A stretch of 64,000 nt of DNA from Microbacterium sp. Root166 (GCF_001427145.1 NZ_LMGL01000001.1:1193241-1257240), one strand, 5' to 3'; counted from the first letter of the stretch, positions 47,223-55,351 are shown. Notes: generated by a model not told the origin, from the letters alone. Numbers and translations: made by a program.

Positions 47223-47582
47223 GTGCTGCCCCCGGACTGGATCGAACACCGCCGCGCCGACGGCGAGGTCGTGGGCTGGATGGTGCCCGACGGCGAGGGC
47301 TTCCACGTGCACGACCTGCTCGGCCGGCCACGCACCGCCGAGCCTCTCGAGTGGCTGGAGGCCGAGGAGCTGCTCGACGAGCTCGGCATCGGCTATCTCG
47401 CCGACCGCTGGACTCTGCGGTTCGCCGACGGCACCGAGCGCCCGGTGCGCATCGCCGAGGCGGGCCCGCGCGGCGTGACCGTCGTCGCGGACGAGTTCGG
47501 CGCCGCATCGGCCGTCGGCGGTGCCCTCGAGCGGTTCCGCCTGGCCTTCCCGGCGCCGACGGAACTGCGACCCTGGTCCTGA
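47223..47582 (+). CDS. Small conserved-looking hypothetical protein
   Basis: A 119-residue soluble protein that is not recognised. It is acidic and beta-rich, with EHRRADGEVVGWMVPDGEG, a central LEAEELLDELGIGYLADRW helix and TLRFADGTERPVRIAEAGP. No cysteine pairs, membrane segments or catalytic motifs are seen. The GTG start is supported by the TAGGCT box 7 nt in front. It lies between the DUF305 lipoprotein and the ACT-domain gene, each with its own start signal. Confidence 0.7.
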   Translation: MLPPDWIEHRRADGEVVGWMVPDGEGFHVHDLLGRPRTAEPLEWLEAEELLDELGIGYLADRWTLRFADGTERPVRIAEAGPRGVTVVADEFGAASAVGGALERFRLAFPAPTELRPWS

Positions 47583-47595
47583 CGGTCCCGCTCGC

Positions 47596-47601
47596 TACGC
47601 T
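47596..47601 (+). promoter_or_regulatory. Candidate -10 box of the ACT-domain gene (leaderless)
   Basis: TACGCT followed by 6 nt and the ATG at 47608. Confidence 0.55.
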
Positions 47602-47607
47602 GTCGCC

Positions 47608-48123
47608 ATGACAACGCTCGTCCTCACCCTCGTCGGCGACGACCGCGCCGGCCTCGTCGCGGCGGTGGCCGATGTCGTCGACGCCCATGGCGGCAACTGG
47701 GAGGACAGCCAGCTCGCCGAGCTCTCCGGTGCCTTCGCCGGCATCGTGCAGATCTCCGTCGAACCCGCGAGCGCCGATGCGCTGCGCGCCGCGCTGTCGG
47801 GCCTGGATGGACTGCTCACGGTGACCGTGCACTCCAGCGAGAAGACCGGATCGGATGCCGCGGCCCCGCGTCAGCTGACGATCGGCGTTCTCGGAAACGA
47901 CCGGCCGGGCATCGTGCGCGAGATCTCGTCGGTCCTGCGAGCCCACGACGTCAGCATCGACCGCATGACGACGGGAACTCGGGATGCCGCGATGTACGGC
48001 GGCCGGCTCTTCGAGGCGACGGTGAGCGCCCGGGTCCCGGCATCCGTCGATCTGGCCGAGGTGAAGGCGGAGCTCGAGCGGCTCGCGACCGAGATCCAGG
48101 TCGACGTCACGCTCGGCGGCTGA
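47608..48123 (+). CDS. ACT-domain regulatory protein (GcvR-like)
   Basis: A 171-residue protein made of two ACT domains: one from residue 3 (LVLTLVGDDRAGLVAAVADVV) and one from about 90 (LTIGVLGNDRPGIVREISSVL). ACT domains bind amino acids, and double-ACT proteins such as GcvR regulate glycine metabolism; here the ligand and partner are unknown. ATG at 47608 behind a -10 box, with a strong terminator after the stop. Confidence 0.85.
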   Translation: MTTLVLTLVGDDRAGLVAAVADVVDAHGGNWEDSQLAELSGAFAGIVQISVEPASADALRAALSGLDGLLTVTVHSSEKTGSDAAAPRQLTIGVLGNDRPGIVREISSVLRAHDVSIDRMTTGTRDAAMYGGRLFEATVSARVPASVDLAEVKAELERLATEIQVDVTLGG

Positions 48124-48142
48124 TCGCACGCGGAAGGGTTTC

Positions 48143-48186
48143 GGTCCCCCCGGGAGTCCGATTGCTCGGTCACTCCCGAGGGGGCC
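48143..48186 (+). terminator. Terminator after the ACT-domain gene
   Basis: Two 15-bp arms (48143-48157 and 48172-48186), 13 of 15 positions paired, with a 14-nt loop, 19 nt after the stop codon. Confidence 0.7.
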
Positions 48187-48398
48187 GTTTCGCTCCCCCC
48201 GAGCGAAGAAAACCCCTGCGGCCCCACACCGCTTCCCCTTGATTCGTGCGGCTCTCGGATTCGTTCACCCCCCAGTGCTGCCGAATCCGAGATTTGCACT
48301 ACGGCCAAGATACATGTCCCCCATATGGGGGACAAGTCGAGATTGTCATCTTCAGCGTTTCCTGAGGTTGACGCGGACCGGAAGCCGAAGCGGGCATG
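48187..48398. other. Non-coding stretch with three inverted repeats
   Basis: No gene is recognised. It contains TTCGCTC/GAGCGAA (48189-48207, 5-nt loop), an 11-bp perfect hairpin TCTCGGATTCG/CGAATCCGAGA (48253-48263 and 48282-48292), and a perfect 20-bp palindrome (48315-48334). It may encode a small RNA or hold regulator sites. The small open frames here do not look coding. Confidence 0.5.
48315..48334. repeat. Perfect 20-bp palindrome
   Basis: TGTCCCCCAT followed by its exact reverse complement. The half-site resembles the TGTCCCC part of the motifs at 10676-10692 and 52055-52071. Confidence 0.65.
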
Positions 48399-48433
48399 AA
48401 GAAACCCCCTCCTGTAGAAGCCAGAAGAGGGTC
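48399..48433 (-). terminator. Terminator of the tRNA cluster
   Basis: On the minus strand, ACCCTCTTCTG pairs (two G-U) with CAGGAGGGGGT and is followed by TTTCTTC, just after tRNA-Phe. Confidence 0.7.
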
Positions 48434-48437
48434 TCAG

Positions 48438-48510
48438 TGGCTCCGACGGGCGTCGATCCCGTGACCTCACGATTTTCAGTCGTGCGCTCTACCAACTGAG
48501 CTACAGAGCC
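48438..48510 (-). tRNA. tRNA-Phe (GAA)
   Basis: 73 nt without encoded CCA. The acceptor stem GGCTCTG pairs with CGGAGCC (one G-U), discriminator A. Anticodon loop CTGAAAA gives GAA. The D-arm AGCTCAGTTGGTAGAGC is normal. Confidence 0.95.
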
Positions 48511-48593
48511 GCGCGGCATCCGCGGAATTGCTTGCGTTCCTGCCGCGTCCTAGACGAAAGGCCCTCTTCGAAAAAAGGGCCCGTCGCTCGGAG

Positions 48594-48667
48594 CGACCCT
48601 GACGGGACTTGAACCCGCGACCTCCGCCGTGACAGGGCGGCACGCTAACCAACTGCGCTACAGGGCC
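48594..48667 (-). tRNA. tRNA-Asp (GTC)
   Basis: 74 nt. Acceptor stem GGCCCTG pairs with CAGGGTC (one G-U), discriminator G. Anticodon loop CTGTCAC gives GTC. T-arm GCGGGTTCAAGTCCCGT is canonical. Confidence 0.95.
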
Positions 48668-48694
48668 ATGCGTATTCAGTTGTGTTTTCGGACG

Positions 48695-48767
48695 TGACCC
48701 CAACGGGATTCGAACCCGTGCTACCGCCGTGAAAGGGCGGCGTCCTAGGCCGCTAAACGATGGGGCC
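48695..48767 (-). tRNA. tRNA-Glu (TTC)
   Basis: 73 nt. Acceptor stem GGCCCCA pairs with TGGGGTC (one G-U), discriminator A. Anticodon loop CTTTCAC gives TTC. The order of transcription is Glu, Asp, Phe. Confidence 0.95.
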
Positions 48768-48918
48768 GGGTGAACCCGAGGGGCTCACGCTTACCGAGGG
48801 TCAAGCATACGCAATGGATTGCGAATGCGCCAATCGAGGGCGTGGCGCCCTTGTGGATCGGCCCATCCCGGTTGACACTGGCTACGTGACCGCTGTCCCG
48901 ACGCGGGCATCGAGGTCG

Positions 48919-48956
48919 TTGCGCACTGTTGCGCATGTGAACGATGTTGTTAGTGT
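48919..48956 (+). promoter_or_regulatory. Promoter region of the M23 peptidase gene with direct repeats
   Basis: Two copies of TTGCGCA (48919-48925 and 48929-48935) start 10 bp apart, one helical turn, and the second overlaps the expected -35 position of the -10 box TAGTGT (48951-48956). A GAAGTCGACTTC palindrome (48961-48972) follows in the leader. Confidence 0.5.
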
Positions 48957-48987
48957 GAAAGAAGTCGACTTCGCGAGGGGAGGGCCC

Positions 48988-50352
48988 GTGGCACTTTACG
49001 ATGCCTCCGACGCTGACTGCGGCTGCGCGCCGACTCCGCGTGAGAAGCGCCTGCTGTGGCCCGCCGCGGTGAGCCGCCGCGGCGCCCTCGGGCTCGGTGC
49101 GATCGGCCTCGCCGTCATCGGCGGTGTCGTCAGCCCTCTCATCTCGCCGGCCTTCGGCGCGCAGTACCCGTCGTGGCCCGAGGTCGAGGCGGCCAAGGCG
49201 AACGAGGCGGCCAAAGCGGCCGAGGTCGCCAAGATCCAGGCGCTCATCGCCGGACTGGCCCAGGAGGTCGCCGACAAGCGCGCGCTCGCCCAGGTGGCAG
49301 CCGACGAGTTCTACGTCGCCCAGCAGGAGTTCTTCGACGCCGCCTATCGAGCCGAGCAGCTGCAGCTGCAGGCAGACGCGCAGGCCCAGCTGGCCGTCGA
49401 CTCCGCCAACAAGGCCGGACGCGCCGCGGCGCAGTTGTACCGCAACGGCGGAGACGACACGTCTCTCGAGCTCTTCTTCTCCGGATCCGCCGCGAGCGCC
49501 GACGACCTGCTCGCGCGCCTGGGCACGATGGACAAGCTGATCGAGCGCAACCAGGCCGTCTATGCCGACGCCGTCACCGCACGCGACTCCGCTCAGTCCC
49601 TGAGCAATCAGGCAGAGGAGCAGCGGGTCGAGCGCGACCGCCTTCAGAAGGTCGCCGAAGAGAAGATGATCGCCTCGCAGGCTGCCGCGGACGCCGCTCA
49701 GGCAGCGCTCGACGAGCAGACACTCCGTGAGGGCCAGCTTCAGGCGCAGCTCGCAGCGCTCCAGGACACGACGGCTCGCACTGTCGCGGCGTACCAAGAG
49801 GGCGAGCGCATTCGTAAGGAGCAGGAGGCGGCCGCCAAGGCGGCAGCCGCGGCCGCCGCGAAGGCGGAGGCCGATCGGCTCGCCCAGCAGGGCGGCGGCG
49901 GCGGAGGAGGAGGCGGCGGAGGAGCGGTCGTCGGGTCCGGCTGGGCTCGGCCGTCGTCCGGGCGGCGCACGTCCGGCTATGGACCCCGTGTCCCGCAGTG
50001 TGGCAGCAACGGCTGCTCCAGCAGCTATCACCACGGCGTCGACCTCGCGGCCGGCTGCAGCTCCGGCATTTACGCCGCCTCGGGTGGACGCGTTGTGTAC
50101 TCCGGCTACAACGGCGGTTACGGCAACTACATCAAGATCGACCACGGCGGCGGAGTCGGCACCGGTTACGCGCACATCCGCCCCGGTGGGCTCTTCGTCT
50201 CTCACGGTCAATGGGTCAACGCCGGCCAGCTCATCGCGAGCGAGGGCAACACGGGCGGCTCGTTCGGCTGCCATCTGCACTTCGAGGTGTACATCAACGG
50301 CGGCACGGTCAACCCGATCAACTTCATGAGCGCACGAGGCATCTCCGTCTGA
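48988..50352 (+). CDS. Secreted M23 peptidoglycan endopeptidase with coiled coil
   Basis: A 454-residue exported cell-wall hydrolase. An N-terminal extension leads to a twin-arginine-like signal (SRRGALGLGAIGLAVIGG, about residues 29-46). A long coiled coil follows (~65-295, Ala/Gln/Glu-rich), then a run of Gly (~300-311) as hinge, and the LytM/M23 domain (~330-450) with HHGVDLAAG and HLHFEVY zinc/catalytic residues. The layout resembles coiled-coil M23 proteins that act at the division site (EnvC-like) or RipA-type partners. The GTG at 48988 has GGGGAGGG before it. A shared terminator with ppa follows. Confidence 0.9.
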   Translation: MALYDASDADCGCAPTPREKRLLWPAAVSRRGALGLGAIGLAVIGGVVSPLISPAFGAQYPSWPEVEAAKANEAAKAAEVAKIQALIAGLAQEVADKRALAQVAADEFYVAQQEFFDAAYRAEQLQLQADAQAQLAVDSANKAGRAAAQLYRNGGDDTSLELFFSGSAASADDLLARLGTMDKLIERNQAVYADAVTARDSAQSLSNQAEEQRVERDRLQKVAEEKMIASQAAADAAQAALDEQTLREGQLQAQLAALQDTTARTVAAYQEGERIRKEQEAAAKAAAAAAAKAEADRLAQQGGGGGGGGGGGAVVGSGWARPSSGRRTSGYGPRVPQCGSNGCSSSYHHGVDLAAGCSSGIYAASGGRVVYSGYNGGYGNYIKIDHGGGVGTGYAHIRPGGLFVSHGQWVNAGQLIASEGNTGGSFGCHLHFEVYINGGTVNPINFMSARGISV

Positions 50353-50363
50353 CGCTCAAAACC

Positions 50364-50397
50364 ACGAAGAGCGGATGCCGAAGCATCCGCTCTTCGT
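50364..50397. terminator. Bidirectional terminator between the M23 gene and ppa
   Basis: A perfect 15-bp stem (50364-50378 with 50383-50397) closed by a CGAA tetraloop, between two convergent genes. Confidence 0.85.
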
Positions 50398-50409
50398 ATG
50401 TGAAGCGTC

Positions 50410-50943
50410 TCAGAGGGTGTTCGGCGCGACGCCCTCACCCTGGGTTCGCGTCTCGGCGTCGTGCTCCTTGAAGCGGTCGAACGCCTCGCCGACGAGTCGC
50501 TCGGCCTCGGCCGCGCTCGCCCACTCGTCGACCTTGACCCACTTGTTGGGCTCGAGGTCCTTGTAGTGCTCGAAGAAGTGCTCGATCTCCTTGCGGGTGA
50601 ACTCCGGGATGTCGTTCACGTCCTGGATGTGCGCCCAGCGCGGGTCCTTGGCGATCACGGCCACGACCTTGTCGTCGCCGCCGGCCTCGTCGCTCATCTT
50701 CAGCACGCCGACGGGGCGGACGCTCGCGAGCACGCCGGGGGCGAGGTCGAAGTCGAGCAGCACGAGCACGTCGAGCGGGTCGCCGTCTTCGCCGAGGGTG
50801 TTCTCGAAGAATCCGTAGTTCGTCGGGTAGCCGAACGCGGTGTAGAGGATGCGGTCGAGGAACACGCGGCCGGTGCCGTGGTCGACCTCGTACTTCACGC
50901 GGCTGCCGCGCGGGATCTCGATGACGGCGTCGTACGCGCCCAT
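50410..50943 (-). CDS. ppa: Inorganic pyrophosphatase
   Basis: Hydrolyses pyrophosphate from biosynthetic reactions to phosphate. The 177-residue protein is of family I, with [31 protein letters not shown] (metal-binding Asp cluster), and [17 protein letters not shown] at 50943 with GAAGGAG before it. The last ~15 residues extend beyond the conserved core. Confidence 0.96.
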   Translation of the reverse strand: MGAYDAVIEIPRGSRVKYEVDHGTGRVFLDRILYTAFGYPTNYGFFENTLGEDGDPLDVLVLLDFDLAPGVLASVRPVGVLKMSDEAGGDDKVVAVIAKDPRWAHIQDVNDIPEFTRKEIEHFFEHYKDLEPNKWVKVDEWASAAEAERLVGEAFDRFKEHDAETRTQGEGVAPNTL

Positions 50944-50981
50944 GTGGTGCTCCTTCGGAAAGACGGGGGAATGCCGCGACA

Positions 50982-50987
50982 AGCCTA
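50982..50987 (-). promoter_or_regulatory. Candidate -10 box of ppa
   Basis: TAGGCT on the minus strand 38 nt before the ATG, giving a leader of about 32 nt with GAAGGAG. Confidence 0.55.
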
Positions 50988-51031
50988 GTCGCGGGGCGCC
51001 GCGCGTTTCCTCAGGGTCCTCGGCCGCCCGG

Positions 51032-51037
51032 TACCGT
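51032..51037 (+). promoter_or_regulatory. Candidate -10 box of tilS (leaderless)
   Basis: TACCGT followed by 6 nt and the GTG at 51044. Confidence 0.55.
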
Positions 51038-51043
51038 GGGCGG

Positions 51044-52039
51044 GTGGACGAGCGCCGACCGAGTCTGGACCCCGCTGTCGCCGAGGTGCGACGGGCGGTC
51101 CGCCGCGCGCTGGAGGGCCGTGCCCCCGGATCGACAGTGGTCGTCGGGCTCTCCGGTGGCGCCGACTCCCTCGCTCTCGCGGCGGCCACCGCGTTCGAGG
51201 CGCCGAAGCTCGACCTCCGGGTCGTCGCGGTGACCGTCGACCACGGGCTGCAGCAGGGATCTGCGGATGCCGCGGCCAGCGCCGCCGCACAGGCCGAGCG
51301 CCTCGGGCTCGAGGCCTGGGTCGTGCGCGTCGAGGTCGGCGCCGACGGCGGTCCCGAGGCCGCCGCACGCGCCGCGCGCTATCGCGCGCTGCGCGACGCG
51401 GCCCGCGACCTCGGCGCCACCGCCGTGCTCGTCGGGCACACCCTCGACGACCAGGCCGAGACCGTGCTGCTGGGACTGGCCCGCGGTTCCGGCGGCGGCA
51501 GCCTCCAGGGTATGGCGGCCGAGTCTGATCTCGACGGGGTCGCGCTGCTGCGCCCGCTGCTGGATGTGCGGCGCGAGACGACCCGCGTCGCGTGCGCGGC
51601 CGAGGACCTCGCGCCGTGGGACGACCCCCACAACCTCGATCCGCGGTATGCCCGGGTGCGCGTGCGCACCGCCGTGCTGCCGGTGCTCGAGGCCGAGCTC
51701 GGCCCGGGCATCGCCGAGGCGCTGGCCCGCACGGCGACCCAGCTGCGCGAGGACGCCGAGGCGTTCGACGAGATGATCGACGAGACCATCGAGGACATCG
51801 TCGAGCACGCCGAGGCCGGCATCTCCGTATCGGTCGCGGCGCTGGCTGCCAACCCGGCTGCGCTGCGGCATCGGATCATCCGGCACGTCGTGGCGAGCGA
51901 GTTCCACCAGAGCCTCACCCGCACGCAGACGCTCGAGGTCGCCAGGCTCGTGACGGACTGGACGGGTCAGGGACCGATCGACCTCCCCGGATGCCGCGCC
52001 CGCCGCGTCGGCGGACGCATCGAGTTCACCGCGCGCTGA
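51044..52039 (+). CDS. tilS: tRNA(Ile)-lysidine synthetase
   Basis: Converts C34 of the tRNA-Ile CAU anticodon to lysidine so that it reads AUA. The 331-residue protein has the PP-loop ATP-binding motif [12 protein letters not shown] (residues ~33-44), [27 protein letters not shown] and a C-terminal substrate domain. The GTG at 51044 gives the usual short N-terminus. In related genomes tilS is normally followed directly by hpt and ftsH; here a three-gene cassette intervenes. Confidence 0.95.
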   Translation: MDERRPSLDPAVAEVRRAVRRALEGRAPGSTVVVGLSGGADSLALAAATAFEAPKLDLRVVAVTVDHGLQQGSADAAASAAAQAERLGLEAWVVRVEVGADGGPEAAARAARYRALRDAARDLGATAVLVGHTLDDQAETVLLGLARGSGGGSLQGMAAESDLDGVALLRPLLDVRRETTRVACAAEDLAPWDDPHNLDPRYARVRVRTAVLPVLEAELGPGIAEALARTATQLREDAEAFDEMIDETIEDIVEHAEAGISVSVAALAANPAALRHRIIRHVVASEFHQSLTRTQTLEVARLVTDWTGQGPIDLPGCRARRVGGRIEFTAR

Positions 52040-52054
52040 GCGGGCGCTGCTCGG

Positions 52055-52101
52055 CATGGGGAAATGTCCCCTCACGCCCTTGGCCTTCGCATGGCTAGCG
52101 T
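52055..52101 (+). promoter_or_regulatory. Promoter and 17-bp motif of the lipase cassette
   Basis: The motif CATGGGGAAATGTCCCC (52055-52071), with a GGGGA/TCCCC inverted repeat, is followed after 24 nt by a -10-like TAGCGT (52096-52101), 10 nt before the ATG at 52112. Motif and spacing match those at 10676-10722. Confidence 0.5.
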
Positions 52102-52111
52102 GAGTGGCGAC

Positions 52112-52381
52112 ATGGCAGACGTCGAGTTCTCACACTCCGATTTCACCGCGGCGGTCTCGCACCTGCTCGAGGCGGGCGCCACCTCGGTCGATGCGTACTG
52201 CGTGGCGTTCGGCGCCCTCGGGTCGGACATGGTGGAATCGGCGCTCGCCGATGTCGACGCCCTGGTGCGGCAGGCGATGACCGAGCTGGCCGATGTCGGC
52301 GGCGACCTGTCGATCGACGTCGGCACGGTGCACACCGAGCTGCGCGAACTCGACGCACGGCTGGTCGGGGCCGACGGATGA
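52112..52381 (+). CDS. Small helical partner protein (WXG100-like candidate)
   Basis: An 89-residue, almost fully helical acidic protein: FTAAVSHLLEAGATSVDAY, then AALGSDMVESAL-like and DVDALVRQAMTELADVGGD helices. Size and predicted two-helix form resemble WXG100/Lap-type partners of type VII substrates, but no W-x-G motif is present, so the assignment rests on size and neighbours. The ATG at 52112 was chosen because the -10 box lies behind the alternative ATG at 52091. ATGA overlap with the lipase-like gene. Confidence 0.6.
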   Translation: MADVEFSHSDFTAAVSHLLEAGATSVDAYCVAFGALGSDMVESALADVDALVRQAMTELADVGGDLSIDVGTVHTELRELDARLVGADG

Positions 52382-54276
52382 CGCTGCCGGGCCTCGCGGC
52401 CGATCCCGGCGAGGGGGACGTCGACGGCATCCGCGACCTCGCGAAGCTCTTCCGGGGCCGGGCGGACGCGCAGCGCGACGGGGGCGCCTCGTCGCAGAGC
52501 GCGCTGAGCGCGCTTTCGCCGGTGTCGGCGCAGAGCGTCGACGCCCTGCGTCCGCGCATCACCGTGCTCGCGGCCCGGTTCACCGAGGTGGCAGACGCCG
52601 CCGACGAAGCGGCCGGCGCGCTCGAGGACTACGCGCAGGCTGTGGCCGATCTGAAGCGCCGCGCCGCCGCCGTGCTCGTCGACGCCTCGGCCGACTTCGC
52701 CGCCATCACGACCCGGCGGTCCGCCGCACTCGACGCCGCCTCCGAATTCGTCGTCGGCTGGGCGCTGGAGTGGGACGACGTGCTGCCGTCGTGGGCGTAC
52801 CTCGACGACCCGTCGCTGCTCGACAGCTGGCAGGGCGCAATCGACGACTTCCACGAGTCGCGAGCCGCCTACAACGCGCTGCGCGACGAGCGTGACGCGC
52901 TCGACCACGACACTGCTGCCCGGCTGTCGGGCATTCCGCTCATCGCCGCGATCACCCGGAACGGCCTCGTCAGCGCGTCCGGCTTCGTCGCGGCGACCGC
53001 CCTGTGGGCAGGCGACACCGGCGACGTGACCGCCGAGCAGGTGGCGGCTCTGAGCGACCCCACCCTCGTGCGGCAGGTGTGGGACAGCCTCGATCGCGCG
53101 CAGCGCGACGCACTCATCGCCGGTTCACCCCAGGTCATCGGAAACCTGGACGGCATCCCCATCGCAGACCGCGTCGAGGCCAACCGGCTGAACATCGAGG
53201 CCGAGATCGGCGCGCGCCGAGCCGAGATCGACCGGCTGGAGGCCCTGCGTGACGCCGCGCTCGAAAAGGCGTACCACAGCCAGGACGCGATAGAGCGGGA
53301 GTTCGACGCTCTCATCGCCGAGCAGCAGCGACTGATCGACTCCTACGATGGACTGCTCTCGCAGGAGGTCCGTGTGACCGAGGAATCGGGCAGCTCGCGC
53401 GTCGAGATCGGGGCTCGAGTAGTGGTCTTCGACCCGTTCCTCGGCGCGATCGCGACGTATCACGGGCCTATCGACCCGGTGACGGGGGACATCCCCTCGT
53501 GGGTCGAGTCCGTGGCGATCTCGGTTCCGGGAACCGGATCGAACATGACCGACTTCGGCGACGGCCGCGCCGCCGACCTCCAGCACGCCGCGGGCCGCCG
53601 CTCCGCCGTCTTCCAGTGGGCGGGCGGGGCGTTCCCCCAGTCGATTCCCGACGCGATGAGCGCCTCGTACTCGCACGACCTCGCGCCGCGCCTGCGCGAC
53701 TTCGCCGCCGGCATCACCCTGCCCGCGAACGGATCGCTCACGGTGATCGGACACAGCCATGGTGGCGCGACCGTCGGGCTGGCGGAGGCGGCCGGACTGC
53801 GCGCCGACCGGGTGCTGTACGTCGCCGCGGCCGGCATGGGCGATGGCGCCTCGGGCGTCGCAGACTTCCCTCATACTTCAGACGTGCCTCACTACGCGAT
53901 GATGAGCCGCAACGACCTCGTCGTGGGGCTCATACAGGGTCGCCAAGGCGACCTCCACGCCCTGCACGGACAATCGACGCTCACCGCCGACGGCGTCGTG
54001 CGACTCGAAACCGGGTGGATCGATGCGTCGGATCCCGGCAGCGACGACATCGAGGACTACAACGTCCCTGGCAACGGCACCCCGTCGGCGATAGACAGCC
54101 ACAGCTCGCTCTACACGCCGGGCTCGACCGCGTTCGAGAACATGGTGGCCGTGATCACGGGCGGCCGGGCCCAGGTCTTCGCCCAGGACGAGCTCATCAT
54201 CGCCGGCGGCCGCCCGATCACGATCGACGGCATCGACCGGGATGACTACGAACCCAGCTACGTGGACGTGGGGTGA
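52378..54276 (+). CDS. Helical N-terminus + alpha/beta hydrolase (DUF1023-like), candidate secreted lipase effector
   Basis: A 632-residue protein. Residues 1-345 are helical, with WXG/LXG-like long helices (VDALRPRITVLAARFTEVADAADEAAGALEDYA begins near 55) and a coiled coil at ~280-345. Residues ~375-600 are an alpha/beta hydrolase of DUF1023 type: VAISVPGTGSNMTDF, nucleophile elbow GHSHGG with Ser460, and RVLYVAAAGMG. A later Asp (MSRNDLV) and His (DLHALHG or DSHSSL) can complete the triad. There is no signal peptide, so if exported it would need a non-Sec route such as type VII. The neighbours are a small helical protein and a lipoprotein, as in type VII lipase toxin loci. Confidence 0.75.
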   Translation: MTLPGLAADPGEGDVDGIRDLAKLFRGRADAQRDGGASSQSALSALSPVSAQSVDALRPRITVLAARFTEVADAADEAAGALEDYAQAVADLKRRAAAVLVDASADFAAITTRRSAALDAASEFVVGWALEWDDVLPSWAYLDDPSLLDSWQGAIDDFHESRAAYNALRDERDALDHDTAARLSGIPLIAAITRNGLVSASGFVAATALWAGDTGDVTAEQVAALSDPTLVRQVWDSLDRAQRDALIAGSPQVIGNLDGIPIADRVEANRLNIEAEIGARRAEIDRLEALRDAALEKAYHSQDAIEREFDALIAEQQRLIDSYDGLLSQEVRVTEESGSSRVEIGARVVVFDPFLGAIATYHGPIDPVTGDIPSWVESVAISVPGTGSNMTDFGDGRAADLQHAAGRRSAVFQWAGGAFPQSIPDAMSASYSHDLAPRLRDFAAGITLPANGSLTVIGHSHGGATVGLAEAAGLRADRVLYVAAAGMGDGASGVADFPHTSDVPHYAMMSRNDLVVGLIQGRQGDLHALHGQSTLTADGVVRLETGWIDASDPGSDDIEDYNVPGNGTPSAIDSHSSLYTPGSTAFENMVAVITGGRAQVFAQDELIIAGGRPITIDGIDRDDYEPSYVDVG

Positions 54277-54279
54277 CCA

Positions 54280-54780
54280 GTGCGCCGACTCATCGCCGCC
54301 GTCGTGGTCACGGCCCTCGCCCTCACTCTCGGAGGATGCAGCATGCCCGCAGAAAGCCGGCTCGACGACTTCCACGCCGAGGCCGATCGCCTCCTCGCCG
54401 ACACGGTGGCGGTCGTCCCTGAAGATCTCATCGCGCAGCGCGCGTTCTCGGAGTCGGAGCCGCGATTCGGCCCGACGGAGGGAGCAGCCGCCCCGGGCGA
54501 TCCGGCATGGTGGCAGGCGCGGGAGGATCTGAATCTGATCGCCGAGACGGATGCCTCGGCCAGCGCCTTCGACGCCGTCTCGGGGTATCTCTCGCAAGAG
54601 GGCTGGTCTCAGTCGCGCGTCCGCGAAGTCGACGGCTGGGTCACCGAGGGGTTCCGGAAGGAGCTCGACAGCGGCGAGTGGTACATCGAGGTGACCTGGG
54701 TCCCGTCGGCCCCGGGCCTGGCCGAGATCCTCGGCGTGCTCGTCGTCAGCCCCCAGACCGTCCGCGGCGACGCCGGCTGA
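54280..54780 (+). CDS. Lipoprotein, candidate immunity protein of the lipase cassette
   Basis: A 166-residue lipoprotein: signal peptide RLIAAVVVTALALTLGGC with lipobox LGGC (Cys20), then a mature domain with two helices and a beta sheet (EWYIEVTWVPSAPGL). No known family is recognised. It lies 3 bp after the lipase-like gene. A membrane-anchored extracytoplasmic lipoprotein is the expected form of immunity against a lipase that attacks membranes from outside. The start is GTG at 54280. Confidence 0.7.
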   Translation: MRRLIAAVVVTALALTLGGCSMPAESRLDDFHAEADRLLADTVAVVPEDLIAQRAFSESEPRFGPTEGAAAPGDPAWWQAREDLNLIAETDASASAFDAVSGYLSQEGWSQSRVREVDGWVTEGFRKELDSGEWYIEVTWVPSAPGLAEILGVLVVSPQTVRGDAG

Positions 54781-54787
54781 CCCCGCC

Positions 54788-54793
54788 TAGACT
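54788..54793 (+). promoter_or_regulatory. Candidate -10 box of hpt (leaderless)
   Basis: TAGACT followed by 6 nt and the ATG at 54800. hpt thus keeps its own promoter after the cassette. Confidence 0.6.
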
Positions 54794-54799
54794 CTCCCC

Positions 54800-55351
54800 A
54801 TGCGCGCGGTCGACATGCAGAGCGAACTCACCCGGATCCTGGTCACCGAGGAGGAGATCCTCGCGAAGCTGGACGAGATCGCAGCCCGCGTCGCCGCGGA
54901 CTACGAGGGCAAGGACCTCCTGCTGGTCGGCGTGCTCAAGGGCGCTGTCATGGTCATGGCCGACTTCGCCCGGGCGCTGCCGACGAGCGTCCCGATGGAC
55001 TGGATGGCGGTCTCGTCCTACGGCGCCGGCACCAAGTCCAGCGGTGTGGTGCAGATCCGCAAGGACCTCGACACCGACCTGCACGACAAGCACGTGCTGA
55101 TCGTCGAGGACATCATCGACTCGGGCCTCACCCTCAGCTGGCTGCTCGAGAACTTCGCCTCGCGCGGTGCGGCGTCGATCGAGGTCTTCGCGCTGCTGCG
55201 CAAGCCGGATGCCGCCAAGGTCGAGGTCGACTGCAAGTACGTCGGCTTCGACATCCCGAACGAATTCGTCATCGGCTACGGACTCGACTATGCCGAGCAG
55301 TACCGCAACCTGCGCGACGTCGCGATCCTGGCCCCGCACGTCTACAGCTGA
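54800..55351 (+). CDS. hpt: Hypoxanthine phosphoribosyltransferase
   Basis: Purine salvage: makes IMP or GMP from hypoxanthine or guanine with PRPP. The 183-residue protein shows the PRPP-binding motif VLIVEDIIDSGLTL, LLVGVLKGAVMVMADFAR, and the C-terminal YVGFDIPNEFVIGYGLDYAE. It lies before ftsH, as usual in bacteria. Confidence 0.96.
   Translation: MRAVDMQSELTRILVTEEEILAKLDEIAARVAADYEGKDLLLVGVLKGAVMVMADFARALPTSVPMDWMAVSSYGAGTKSSGVVQIRKDLDTDLHDKHVLIVEDIIDSGLTLSWLLENFASRGAASIEVFALLRKPDAAKVEVDCKYVGFDIPNEFVIGYGLDYAEQYRNLRDVAILAPHVYS

Noticed and set aside
48438-48767. tRNA cluster as an integration site for a prophage or integrative element
   Set aside because: No integrase, no duplicated tRNA 3' end and no foreign gene block is seen next to it.
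49885-49925. Gly-codon run in the M23 peptidase gene as a phase-variable slippage tract
   Set aside because: The run mixes GGC and GGA codons, so there is no long mononucleotide tract, and it fits a flexible hinge between coiled coil and peptidase domain.
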